DNA from: Haloarcula pellucida
GTDB lineage: Archaea; Halobacteriota; Halobacteria; Halobacteriales; Haloarculaceae
Reading direction: 5' to 3'
Length of the DNA: 64,000 bases
Assembly (NCBI RefSeq): GCF_014647235.1
Contig: NZ_BMOU01000001.1
Span: forward strand, 972,262 to 1,036,261
Part shown: positions 16,450-24,698 of the stretch, one piece after another
Numbering within the stretch: position 1 is the first letter of the stretch
Layout of the letters: each line of letters opens with the position of its first letter
The notes under the pieces: generated by a model
The model's input: only the letters and a program-made list of their open reading frames with translations
What the model was told of the DNA's origin: nothing
The model's database searches: none
Translations under genes and position numbers: made by a program

Positions 16450-17484
16450 ATGGAAACGCGGAAAGTCCAGCGCCTCGGTCCCTCCACCCTCGCTATGACG
16501 TTACCGGCGGAGTGGGCGAGCGCACACGACGTGGAAAAAGGCGACGAAGTGTCACTCCGGATGGGCGGGAAAGGCACACTGACTGTGATGCCCGAGTCCG
16601 TCCAGACCGAGGAGTCAGAGGCGATAATCCACGCCCAGAACCTCGATGCCGACGCCGTCGAACGGGCCATCGTCGCCCAGTACGTCCTCGGTCGGCGCAT
16701 CATCCACGTCGAAGCCCCCGAGGGGCAGACGCTCGATTCGGCCCACATCAACGCCGTCTACAACGCAGAGACGCAGTTGATGGGGCTGGGTGTCATCGAG
16801 GAGACCCCCCAGCGCATCACCATCCGCTGTTCGGTCGACCCCGAGGACTTCACGCTCGACAACCTACTGGAACGACTGGAGTCGACCGGGTCGACCATGC
16901 GTAACGAGGCGGTCAAGGCGCTCGCCCACGGCAACCCCGACCTCGCCCAGCGGGCGCTGAACCGGGAACGGCAGGCCAACAAGATTTTCGTCCTGTTGCT
17001 TCGCCTCATCTTCACCTCCTATCAGAACCCCAATCTCGCGCGGGCGGTGGGGCTCGAAGACGGCTTCCCGCTCATCGGGTACCGCTCTATCGCGAAGAAC
17101 CTCGAACTGACCGCCGACAACGCCGAGGACATCGCGGAGATCGCGCTGGAAGCGCCCGACCACGCCCTCGACGTCGACAGTTCGACGATGCGGCGCATCC
17201 GTGACTTCACCGACGAGGTCAACGAGATAACCGCGATGGCCGTACAGGCCGCCGTCAACCGGAACTACGACACCGCCATCGAGGTCAGTGAGGCGTACTC
17301 CGACATCGGCGATAAGGAACACGATATCCTCAACGACCTGCCGGAGATGGACAACCAGAAACTGCTGCAGGTCCGCGAAGTGCTCGTCAGCCTCCAGCAG
17401 ACCGCCGAGTACGCCGTCAGGAACGCGGAGATAGCGACCAACCTCGCGCTGGACGAGGAGTCCGAACACACGACCATCCAGTAA
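16450..17484 (+). CDS. AbrB/SpoVT-PhoU fusion regulator
   Basis: The 344-residue protein begins with a SpoVT/AbrB swapped-hairpin DNA-binding domain (METRKVQRLGPSTLAMTLP, HDVEKGDEVSLRMGGKGTLTV). It continues with two PhoU-type helical repeats, the first about 120-225 and the second about 230-340 with a DKEHDILNDL stretch. Such haloarchaeal fusions are thought to control phosphate-responsive genes. No pst transporter genes are nearby. ATG 16450 fits the conserved METRKVQ start, with an A+T-rich GATTAAGG about 28 nt upstream. Confidence 0.9.
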   Translation: METRKVQRLGPSTLAMTLPAEWASAHDVEKGDEVSLRMGGKGTLTVMPESVQTEESEAIIHAQNLDADAVERAIVAQYVLGRRIIHVEAPEGQTLDSAHINAVYNAETQLMGLGVIEETPQRITIRCSVDPEDFTLDNLLERLESTGSTMRNEAVKALAHGNPDLAQRALNRERQANKIFVLLLRLIFTSYQNPNLARAVGLEDGFPLIGYRSIAKNLELTADNAEDIAEIALEAPDHALDVDSSTMRRIRDFTDEVNEITAMAVQAAVNRNYDTAIEVSEAYSDIGDKEHDILNDLPEMDNQKLLQVREVLVSLQQTAEYAVRNAEIATNLALDEESEHTTIQ

Positions 17485-17570
17485 CGGTCGTCGGAATCAG
17501 CCGATTTTCGCCGCGACGGCGCGGGCGCTTATGCCGCCGGAGAGCGACCCGTCCAGCGGGGTGTCCCGCG

Positions 17571-17744
17571 GACACCGAGGAGGTGTTTGGCCGCGTCGAC
17601 GCTGGCTGTGTCTACGTCAACCAACTCGTCAAGTCGGACCCACGGGTTCCCTTCGGCGGCATCAAACAATCCGGCTACGGCCGCGAACTCTCGGGTCCCG
17701 GTATCCGGGAGTTCGTCGACAGGAAGACCGTCTGGGTCGAATAG
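17571..17744 (+). pseudogene. Aldehyde dehydrogenase C-terminal remnant
   Basis: An uninterrupted frame of about 57 codons ending in TAG (17742-17744) encodes the C-terminus of an ALDH of the succinate-semialdehyde type: EEVFGRVDAGCVYVN, then KSDPRVPFGGIKQSGYGREL, then GIREFVDRKTVWVE. The catalytic part is absent: upstream is only the end of the PhoU gene and unrelated sequence, and no in-frame start exists. It is a deletion relic of a once complete gene, now in the gap between convergent genes. Confidence 0.88.
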
Positions 17745-17758
17745 CGGGACCGCGGCGC

Positions 17759-18991
17759 TCAGCGAGCGAGCGCGAGGATGCCGCCGTCGTCCGTCGCCGT
17801 CTCGGTACTGGTCGCCGTCGGAGTGGCAGTCGTCGTCTCCGCCTCGGTGGCCGTCGCAGTGTCGGTGCTGTCGCTCCCACCGAGGACGCCGTCGTCCGTC
17901 GCCGTCTCGGTAGTCGCCGTCGTCGTTTCGGTGCTGCCACCGCCCAGAATCCCGTCGTCAGTTTCGGTTGGGGTCGGCGTCTCGGTCGCAGACTCGGACT
18001 CGTTCGCCGAGTCGGACGCCGTCGTCGCGTTCTCGCCGGTCGGGTACTGTGCCTTGTTGCCGAAGATATCCGTCTCGATGGTCGTCTCGTAGTCGATGGC
18101 GTCTAGGTCGATGCGGAACTGCTCGCCGCCCCCTTCGAGGACGAGGTAGAAGTCGATAGAGAGGTCCGTCACCTGATTGCGTTCGAGGTGGGTGACCCAC
18201 CACCGGTCGAGGTTCCCGTTCTGGATGGCGGTGTCCGCTTCGATAGTCTCCGTCTGGCCCGGCCCGATGGTGTAGCCGCGCTCTGTCTCACCCTCCCCGA
18301 CGGTAACGTCGTTCATCGATATCTCGTAGCCGATTTTCGAGACCGTGTAGGGGTAGGGTTTCGGATTGTAGACGGTAAAGGCGAGGTCCATCGGCGTCTC
18401 GGACTCCGTGAGGTTCGCCCGGTCCCACGACCCGCGAGTCTCGTTGATGTACAGCACCGGGTCCGAGACGAGTGGCTGGTTCGCGTTCACTGGCCGCGTC
18501 TCGGTGGAGTTGAACTGGCCGATGATGTCCGTCTCGATGGTCTTGTCCTGCGCAACCGAGAGCGAGCGACCGCCGAGCATCGACGAGGAGACGTCGGCGT
18601 CGATGGTCACTTCGGTGGTCTCGCCGTTCTCGATGTGGGTGTGCCACCACGGCGGAATCTGTCCGTTCTGCATCTGGGTGGCGAACGCGAGCGTCGAGTT
18701 CCCCTTCGCCAGCGCCAGCCCGCTCTTGTCACCGCTGGCGATCGGGACGCCGTTCATCGCGACAGTGTAGTCGACAGCCGTCCCGCCGAGTTGCACCCCG
18801 ACGGGGTTGGGGTTGTTCACCGTGAGGTTCGTGTGGACCGCCGTCGTCTCGTTCGAGACGCCCGCAAAGTGGTTGTCGACGGATTCGACGGTCGGTGCAC
18901 CGACGGCGCCGAGGGCGAACGCGGCACCGCCAGCGGTGCCGAGAGCGAGCACGACGACGACGAGCAGTTTCAAGCGCCCGAGTCTAAACAT
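17759..18991 (-). CDS. Exported LEA2/WHy-like protein with repetitive acidic tail
   Basis: The 410-residue protein has an N-terminal signal-anchor (about 7-30) and two LEA type 2 (WHy) beta-sandwich repeats: about 45-155 with NLTVNNPNPVGVQLGG and about 195-310 with AFTVYNPKPYPYTVSK. The two halves share paired motifs (PPWWHTHIENGE and DRWWVTHLERNQ), so this looks like an internal duplication. Residues 325-410 are a Thr/Glu/Ala/Ser tail with DDGILGG, DDGVLGG and DDGGIL motifs. LEA2 proteins are tied to desiccation tolerance, but the role here is inferred. A CATATAG box lies about 27 nt upstream. Confidence 0.8.
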   Translation of the reverse strand: MFRLGRLKLLVVVVLALGTAGGAAFALGAVGAPTVESVDNHFAGVSNETTAVHTNLTVNNPNPVGVQLGGTAVDYTVAMNGVPIASGDKSGLALAKGNSTLAFATQMQNGQIPPWWHTHIENGETTEVTIDADVSSSMLGGRSLSVAQDKTIETDIIGQFNSTETRPVNANQPLVSDPVLYINETRGSWDRANLTESETPMDLAFTVYNPKPYPYTVSKIGYEISMNDVTVGEGETERGYTIGPGQTETIEADTAIQNGNLDRWWVTHLERNQVTDLSIDFYLVLEGGGEQFRIDLDAIDYETTIETDIFGNKAQYPTGENATTASDSANESESATETPTPTETDDGILGGGSTETTTATTETATDDGVLGGSDSTDTATATEAETTTATPTATSTETATDDGGILALAR

Positions 18992-19080
18992 TACACGGCG
19001 CTCTCTCGTCTGTCGCTATATGTCCTGTGGCTGGTGACTGGCCCGAATGAACTAAGTGGGCAACACGGAAACTCACTCGC

Positions 19081-19308
19081 ATGGCGACGGAATCGCAGAC
19101 TGATATGGGTATCGGGCTCGGCGTCCTGTTCGGGGTGGTCGCCGTCGGCGCCGCAGTGTTGACGGCCGTCAACAGCTACAACTACGCCATCCGGCACGCA
19201 CAGGAACTCGATACGAGCGGGCTGTTGTTGAACAGCGGCGTCGGCTTCGGCGTGGCCATGCTCGCAGCGAGCCTGGCGCTCGTCGCGATACACGTCTACG
19301 ACGCCTGA
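19081..19308 (+). CDS. Small two-helix membrane protein
   Basis: The 75-residue product has two hydrophobic helices (about 11-29 and 53-71) separated by a polar loop containing YNYAIRHAQELD. It ends at the membrane face (HVYDA). It is divergent from the LEA2-like gene with 89 nt between starts and precedes a winged-helix gene on the same strand. I recognise no specific function. Confidence 0.7.
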   Translation: MATESQTDMGIGLGVLFGVVAVGAAVLTAVNSYNYAIRHAQELDTSGLLLNSGVGFGVAMLAASLALVAIHVYDA

Positions 19309-19365
19309 AGATCGCGGGTGGGTGCCGAAAGGAACGATTAAAACCGTTCAGAACGTACCTCTTCT

Positions 19366-19590
19366 ATGGTCGATTTCAGCGAGGAGGACAGACGCATTCT
19401 GGAGTACCTCCGGGAGAGCGTCTCGCGGGGTGAGAGTTACTTCCGCGCCAAGAACATCGCCTCACAGCTCGGCCTGTCCTCGAAACAGGTCGGCGCTCGG
19501 TTACCCCGTCTGGCAGAGGAGGCAGACGAGGTAGACATCGAGAAATGGGGCCGCGCCCGCTCGACGACGTGGCGCGTGACGACGAGCTAG
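19366..19590 (+). CDS. Small winged-helix DNA-binding protein (DUF7123-like)
   Basis: The 74-residue protein is almost entirely one winged helix: DRRILEYLRESVSRGESYFRAKNIA, then the recognition helix LSSKQVGARLPRLAEE, and a wing with KWGRARSTTWRV. It resembles a small haloarchaeal family that I recall as DUF7123. A TTAAAA box at 19337-19342 lies about 26 nt upstream and is flanked by GAACG and CGTTC, so an autoregulatory site over the TATA box is possible. Confidence 0.78.
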   Translation: MVDFSEEDRRILEYLRESVSRGESYFRAKNIASQLGLSSKQVGARLPRLAEEADEVDIEKWGRARSTTWRVTTS

Positions 19591-19628
19591 TCGGTGGATT
19601 CATTCCGGCGGAAACCTGAGCTACGTGC

Positions 19629-20060
19629 ATGACTGTCCGGGTCGAGCGGTCGATGACTGTGTCGGCACCTCCCGAGCGAGTCTGGGCGTTCATCGCCGAC
19701 CCGGACCAGCGGGCACGCCCGATTAGCGTCGTCAAGGACTGGGAGGTCACGAACGACGAGGAAGCGACGTGGCACATCTCGTTGCCGATTCCGATCATCG
19801 ATCGAACGATCCGCATCGAGACGCGGGACGTAGAGCGGCGTGAACCCGAGTACGTCCGTTTCGTCGGTCGGTCGAGAGTGATGCAGGTACAGGGCGAACA
19901 CGAACTCGAACCGACCGAGAGCGGCGGGACGAAACTGACCAATCGGTTCGTCGTCGACGGCAAACTCCCCGGCGTCGAACGGTTCTTCAAGCGGAATCTC
20001 GACGGCGAGATGGAGAACCTCGAACAGGCACTGCGTGACTATCTCGAAGTCGAAGTATGA
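19629..20060 (+). CDS. SRPBCC (START-like) family protein
   Basis: The 143-residue protein has the helix-grip fold pattern of polyketide-cyclase/CoxG-type proteins: VERSMTVSAPPERVWAFIADP at the N-terminus, alternating beta strands in the middle, and a long C-terminal helix (ERFFKRNLDGEMENLEQALRDYLE). These bind hydrophobic ligands; the ligand here is unknown. Its stop overlaps the nitrilase ATG by 4 nt (20057-20060), implying coupled expression. Confidence 0.85.
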   Translation: MTVRVERSMTVSAPPERVWAFIADPDQRARPISVVKDWEVTNDEEATWHISLPIPIIDRTIRIETRDVERREPEYVRFVGRSRVMQVQGEHELEPTESGGTKLTNRFVVDGKLPGVERFFKRNLDGEMENLEQALRDYLEVEV

Positions 20061-20875
20061 GGCTCACACTCGCCCAGATTGCGGTCGAACCCGCGGCCGT
20101 GAGCGCGAACGTCGGACGGGCCATCGACGCCATCGACCGCGCGGCCGCGAACGGGGCCGACCTCGTGGTCCTGCCGGAGTTGTTCAACGTCGGGTACTTC
20201 GCGTTCGATAGCTACGCACGGCACGCGGAGGGCGTCGAGGGTGAGACGCTGACCGCCGTGCGCGAGGCGGCCGCCGAACACGGCGTGGCGATTCTCGCCG
20301 GGAGTGTCGTCGAGGACCTCGCCGCGAGCGCCGCCGCCGGCATCGACGTGCCCGTCGAGGACGGACTCGCCAACACCGCGGTGTTCTTCGACAGGGACGG
20401 GACGCGTCGCGCCATCTACCGGAAACACCACCTCTTCGGCTACGGGTCCGCCGAGACGGACCTCCTCGAACCGGGCCAACACCTCCCGACCGTCGACTTC
20501 GCCGGGTTCACCGTCGGCGTGACGACGTGTTACGACCTCCGGTTCCCGGAACTGTACCGGAGACTCGTCGACGACGGCGTGACGCTGACGCTCGTCCCGA
20601 GCGCGTGGCCCTACCCCCGCGTCGAGCACTGGAAGCTGTTTCCGAAGGCCCGCGCCGTCGAGAATCAGCTATACGTCGCGGCGGCCAACGGCGTCGGGTC
20701 GTTCGAGGACGCGGAACTGCTGGGCCGGTCCACGGTGTACGACCCGTGGGGGACGGCGCTGGCCAGTTCCGCCGACGACCCGGCGCTCGTGAGTGCGACC
20801 GTCGACCCGGAGCGAGTCACGGCCGTCCGAGAGGCGTTCCCGGCGCTCGACGACCGACGGACAGAGTTCCGATAG
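20057..20875 (+). CDS. Carbon-nitrogen hydrolase (nitrilase superfamily)
   Basis: The 272-residue enzyme carries the Glu-Lys-Cys triad: Glu41 in VVLPELF, Lys123 in YRKHHLFGYG and Cys158 in TTCYDLRFPEL. It would cleave an amide or nitrile C-N bond; omega-amidase or deaminated-glutathione amidase-like substrates are possible. Length and motif spacing are normal. It is translationally coupled to the SRPBCC gene, which might present or sense a hydrophobic substrate, though that is speculative. Confidence 0.9.
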   Translation: MRLTLAQIAVEPAAVSANVGRAIDAIDRAAANGADLVVLPELFNVGYFAFDSYARHAEGVEGETLTAVREAAAEHGVAILAGSVVEDLAASAAAGIDVPVEDGLANTAVFFDRDGTRRAIYRKHHLFGYGSAETDLLEPGQHLPTVDFAGFTVGVTTCYDLRFPELYRRLVDDGVTLTLVPSAWPYPRVEHWKLFPKARAVENQLYVAAANGVGSFEDAELLGRSTVYDPWGTALASSADDPALVSATVDPERVTAVREAFPALDDRRTEFR

Positions 20876-20954
20876 GTTCAGTCGCTCTTTCACACAAAGC
20901 GCGCTTTGAGCGTCCGGCGACACTATACGCTGGCGACGACGATACGTAGTCGTC

Positions 20955-21977
20955 ATGTCGAGGAACTCACTCGTCGTCGCGCTGGCCCTGACCCTCCTGC
21001 TCGCCGGGTGTGCGGGCATGGGCGGGAACCCGGCCGGCGGCGACGGTGCCGAACTGTCTGCCGACGGCGGTGACGGGTCCGCGCCTGCCGCAGAGGGTGC
21101 AAACCAACAGAGCGCCGATACGAGCGGCGGGGGGAGCGCACAGGTCGACGCGGCGGTCCAGCAACGGGCGATAATCAAGACCGGGCGGATGGTCGTCGAG
21201 GTGGAGAACTTCTCGCAGAGTCGTACAGCCATCGCCTCACAGGCCCGACAGTACGGCGGGTACGTGAGCGGGTCGAACCAGCGCCTTCACCGCTCGGGCA
21301 ACGAGACGTGGATCTCCGGCTACGTCGTCGTCAGAGTGCCCAACGAGCAGTACCGGGCGATGCAAGACGACATCGCCGCGGAAGGAACGGTCCTGAGCGA
21401 GGAGACCCAGACGGACGACGTGACCGACCAGTTGGTCGACTTAGAGGCGCGACTGGAGAACCTGCGACAGCGCCGGGACCGCCTCCGGACGTTCTACGAC
21501 GAGGCCAACGACACGGAGGAACTGCTCCGCATCGAAGAACAACTCTCCGAGGTGCAGGGCCAGATAGAACAACTCGAAGCCAAACAGCGCTCGCTCGAAC
21601 AGCGCGTGGCGTACTCCACTATCCGTGTGGAACTGCAGGAACCGGAACCGGGCATCAGCCAGATTCGGACCCAGTACCACGAGCAGTCGCTGGCGGCCGT
21701 CTTCCTCCGGTCAGTGAACGACGTCTACGTCTTCGGGCGGGCGACCCTGGTGACGCTGGCCGCGGCGGCGCCGTGGCTGGGCGTGCTGGCCGTTCCGGCG
21801 TTCGGCCTGCGTCGAGTCCTCCGTGGGCGTCGACTCCCGTTCGTCGGCGGGAGCGAGAACAGTAGCGAACACGAGAGCAGCGGCGACGGCGATAGCGGGA
21901 GCGACGAGAAGGACGTACGCACAGCGGCCACTGCGTCGGACGACGAGACGGAGTCGGCGGCCGACGACGAGCGATAA
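20955..21977 (+). CDS. DUF4349 lipoprotein with coiled coil
   Basis: The 340-residue protein has a lipoprotein signal (LLLAGC, Cys19), a Gly/Asp/Ser-rich linker, a DUF4349 domain (about 70-260) starting AIIKTGRMVVEVENF, a central coiled coil (about 155-220) with DLEARLENLRQRRDRL and QIEQLEAKQRSLEQR, a transmembrane helix (about 258-282) and an acidic Ser-rich cytoplasmic tail. It is probably an envelope protein of unknown role. A TATA-like ACTATACG lies about 29 nt upstream. Confidence 0.88.
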   Translation: MSRNSLVVALALTLLLAGCAGMGGNPAGGDGAELSADGGDGSAPAAEGANQQSADTSGGGSAQVDAAVQQRAIIKTGRMVVEVENFSQSRTAIASQARQYGGYVSGSNQRLHRSGNETWISGYVVVRVPNEQYRAMQDDIAAEGTVLSEETQTDDVTDQLVDLEARLENLRQRRDRLRTFYDEANDTEELLRIEEQLSEVQGQIEQLEAKQRSLEQRVAYSTIRVELQEPEPGISQIRTQYHEQSLAAVFLRSVNDVYVFGRATLVTLAAAAPWLGVLAVPAFGLRRVLRGRRLPFVGGSENSSEHESSGDGDSGSDEKDVRTAATASDDETESAADDER

Positions 21978-22104
21978 GGGCCGGACACCGGGCCTTTTTT
22001 ATCGGTGGCTCCGCTACGTGTGTTCGCCGGCAAGGCGCTTTTCACGTCGATGCCGGTACAACAGTCCGTCTCGCTGCTCGGCCACATGGCGTCGCTCGTC
22101 CGCC

Positions 22105-22126
22105 AAAGGCTGTCCGGACAGCCTTT
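22105..22126. repeat. Perfect 22-bp palindrome
   Basis: The arm AAAGGCTGTCC is followed directly by its exact complement, with no loop. It lies in the 240-nt gap between the DUF4349 and minus-strand cdc48 stops, which are convergent. A stretch CGGGCCTTTTTTATCGG at 21991-22007 just after the DUF4349 stop looks like a terminator T-run. The palindrome could be a bidirectional terminator, a protein-binding site or part of a dispersed repeat; I see no second copy in this window. Confidence 0.7.
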
Positions 22127-22217
22127 CACGTCACTCCTCGTCGGCGGCGCCCAATCCACCGTTCCACTCTCTGGGTGTTCGATACAGTAGCGACGAGTCC
22201 AACAGACGTCCCGTGTT

Positions 22218-24392
22218 TCAACGCTCCGCTTTGTGCGCTAGCGCTCGCTGGAAGTGCTCGGCAGTGATGGTCACGTCGTCGGCACGTTCGCTGGCTTCCT
22301 CGGGCCCCATCTCTTCGGCGGCCTCGCGGATGGCGAGCATCGACGCTTCGCGGACCACCGCTTCCAGTTCCGCCCCGGAGAACCCCTCCGTCTCGGCCGC
22401 GAGGGCAGACAGGGAGATGCCGTCGGCGAGCGGCTTGCCGTCCGTGTGCACGTCGAGAATCGCCTCGCGGGCGTCGTGGTCGGGGTTCGGCACTTCGACG
22501 TGCTGTTCGAGACGGCCCGGCCGAAGGAGGGCGTCGTCTATCATGTCCCGCCGGTTCGTCGCCGCGAGGACGACGAGGTTCGGGTTCTCGGTGATGCCGT
22601 CCAGTTCTGCGAGCAACTGGGAGACGACCCGTTCGGTCACCTCGTTGCCCTGTCCGCGGTGGCTGGCGATGGCGTCGATTTCGTCTAAGAAGATGATGCT
22701 CGGTGCGGTCTGACGGGCGCGCTCGAACAGTTCTCGCACCGCTTCCTCGCTCTCGCCGACGTAGCGGTCCATTATCTCCGGCCCGGCGACGTGGATGAAG
22801 TTCACGTCGCTTTCGCCCGCGACGGCGCGCGCGAGCAGGGTCTTCCCGGTTCCCGGCGGGCCATAGAGCAGGATGCCGCTCGGCGGGTCCGTCTTCGTCA
22901 CGGAGAACAGGTCGCCGTACTCGAGGGGCCACTCGATGGCCTCGGTAAGCGTCTGTTTGACCTCGCCGAGTCCGCCCACGTCGTCGAACGACACCGCCGG
23001 CGACTCGGCGACGTACTCCCGCATCGCGCTGGGTTCGACCGTCGCCAACGCCGCGTCGAAGTCGCTCTGTGTCACCTTGGCGTCCTCGCTGCGCTCGGTG
23101 TCATCGCCCTCCCGGTCCGAGCGCTCACGCGGTTCGCGCTCGCGTTTGGCCCGCAGCGCCGACATCGCGGCCTCCGTCGTCAACGACGCGAGGTCGGCCC
23201 CGACGAAGCCATGGGTCTGGGCGGCGATGCGGTCTAGATCGACGCCGTCGTCGATAGGCATATCCCGCGTGTGGACGTCGAGAATCTCCCGCCGGCCGCC
23301 CTCGTCGGGGACGCCGATTTCGATCTCGCGGTCGAAGCGGCCGCCGCGGCGCAGGGCGGGGTCGACAGCGTCGACGCGGTTGGTCGCGCCGATGACGACC
23401 ACCCGGCCCCGGTCTTCGAGGCCGTCCATCAACGTCAGGAGTTGGGCGACGACGCGGTTCTCCATGTCGGCGTCGTCGTCCCGGGAGCCAGCGATGGAGT
23501 CGATTTCGTCGACGAACAGAATCGCGGGGGAGTTCTCCTCGGCGCGGTCGAACGCCTCGCGCAGTCGCTCCTCGCTCTCGCCCTTGTACTTCGAGACGAT
23601 TTCCGGGCCGGAGATAGTATCGAAGTACGCGTCCACCTCGTTGGCGACGGCGCGGGCGATGAGCGTCTTCCCGGTGCCCGGCGGGCCGTGCAGGAGGACG
23701 CCGCTGGGCGGGTCGATGCCCAGCCGTCGGAACTCGTCGGGTTCCGAGAGGGGCATCTCTATCATCTCCCGGATGCGGTCGAGTTCCTCGTCTAAGCCAC
23801 CGATGTCCTCGTAGCTCACGCCGGTCTCCGTCGCCGCCGGTCCGGCGTTTTGTGGCTCCGTAGCGCCCGTCTGGTGGTCGCTCGTGTCACCGCCGGAGTC
23901 CTCGGTACGTGGGAGAAGGGAGACGTCAGTCCGGTCGGTGACGCGGACCGGCCCGTCCGGGTCGGTCGAGAGGACGCGGAACGTCCCGAGGCCGTCGATG
24001 TGGGTCCGCTCGTCGGCCTGCACCATCTGGTCGACCAGTCGCGTCCGCACCATGTGTTCGTACTCGTCGGTACCCGGCAGGGGTTCCATCGGCTGGATAC
24101 TGATGGTGTTCGCCTCGGTGACAGAGCCGGCTCGAACCGTCACCGTGTCGCCGATATTGACCCCGGCGTTGGCCCGCGTATCGGAGTCGATGCGGACCGT
24201 CGACCCGTCGTCGTCGCCGGGCCACACCTTGACGACGGTCATCCGCTCGCCCTCGATGATGACCGGCGACCCGCTCAGCACGCCGAGTTCGCTCCGCACG
24301 GACTCGGGGAGGCGCGCGATGCCGCGGCCGGCGTCGCGTTTGTGCGCTCCCTCGACAGTGAGTTCGATACCGCCGTCGCTGGACCCGCTCAT
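22218..24392 (-). CDS. Cdc48/VAT-family AAA+ ATPase, diverged paralogue
   Basis: The 724-residue protein has a Cdc48 N-domain (LTVEGAHKRDAGRGIARL), an acidic linker, and two AAA+ modules. D1 has GPPGTGKT (about 250), Walker B ILFVDEID and [22 protein letters not shown]2 has GPPGTGKT (about 520), IIFLDEID and [21 protein letters not shown]. It should unfold or remodel proteins. A charged insert (KREREPRERSDREGDD) separates D1 and D2. It is shorter and more diverged than the copy at 58816-61083. ATG 24392 is used because the longer frame adds 19 residues unlike the N-domain. Confidence 0.92.
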   Translation of the reverse strand: MSGSSDGGIELTVEGAHKRDAGRGIARLPESVRSELGVLSGSPVIIEGERMTVVKVWPGDDDGSTVRIDSDTRANAGVNIGDTVTVRAGSVTEANTISIQPMEPLPGTDEYEHMVRTRLVDQMVQADERTHIDGLGTFRVLSTDPDGPVRVTDRTDVSLLPRTEDSGGDTSDHQTGATEPQNAGPAATETGVSYEDIGGLDEELDRIREMIEMPLSEPDEFRRLGIDPPSGVLLHGPPGTGKTLIARAVANEVDAYFDTISGPEIVSKYKGESEERLREAFDRAEENSPAILFVDEIDSIAGSRDDDADMENRVVAQLLTLMDGLEDRGRVVVIGATNRVDAVDPALRRGGRFDREIEIGVPDEGGRREILDVHTRDMPIDDGVDLDRIAAQTHGFVGADLASLTTEAAMSALRAKREREPRERSDREGDDTERSEDAKVTQSDFDAALATVEPSAMREYVAESPAVSFDDVGGLGEVKQTLTEAIEWPLEYGDLFSVTKTDPPSGILLYGPPGTGKTLLARAVAGESDVNFIHVAGPEIMDRYVGESEEAVRELFERARQTAPSIIFLDEIDAIASHRGQGNEVTERVVSQLLAELDGITENPNLVVLAATNRRDMIDDALLRPGRLEQHVEVPNPDHDAREAILDVHTDGKPLADGISLSALAAETEGFSGAELEAVVREASMLAIREAAEEMGPEEASERADDVTITAEHFQRALAHKAER

Positions 24393-24477
24393 GCCGTCGG
24401 CTAGCCATCCGGTCCTCTTGAGGGTTCCCGTTGTGTCGCGGGAAAACAATTTACGCTCGGCCGTCGGACAGACTCAC

Positions 24478-24612
24478 ATGGTTGTCACTACCGAGCGCGA
24501 CGAGATGACATGGTACAAATGCGAGACGTGCGGGCTAATGTTCGACGACCAAGACGACGCGCGACAACACGAAGCCAACTGCGACGACGAGGACCCGTCG
24601 TACATCCAGTAG
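24478..24612 (+). CDS. Small C2H2 zinc-finger protein
   Basis: This 44-residue protein is one zinc finger: CETCGLMFDDQDDARQHEANC (Cys-x2-Cys-x12-His-x3-Cys spacing), with acidic flanks ending DPSYIQ. It matches a very short haloarchaeal family that I recall as DUF7128. The ATG at 24478 has CAATTTACG about 27 nt upstream; a second ATG at 24505 would leave only the finger. It may bind nucleic acid or protein. It is divergent from the cdc48 paralogue. Confidence 0.8.
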   Translation: MVVTTERDEMTWYKCETCGLMFDDQDDARQHEANCDDEDPSYIQ

Positions 24613-24698
24613 CGACCGAGTCGGTTTTGCAGCGGGCAGGCCCCGACGGGCCGTTTCGGTTCGAGTAGCGGTGTCCGGAGACGCTGCGTTCGTCCGCG

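Noticed and set aside
22005-22190. 61-codon plus frame across the 22-bp palindrome
   Set aside because: No family, no promoter, and part of it is the palindrome itself.
24392-24449. Longer start for the cdc48 paralogue
   Set aside because: The 19 extra residues are unlike the Cdc48 N-domain and would overlap the divergent promoter of the zinc-finger gene.
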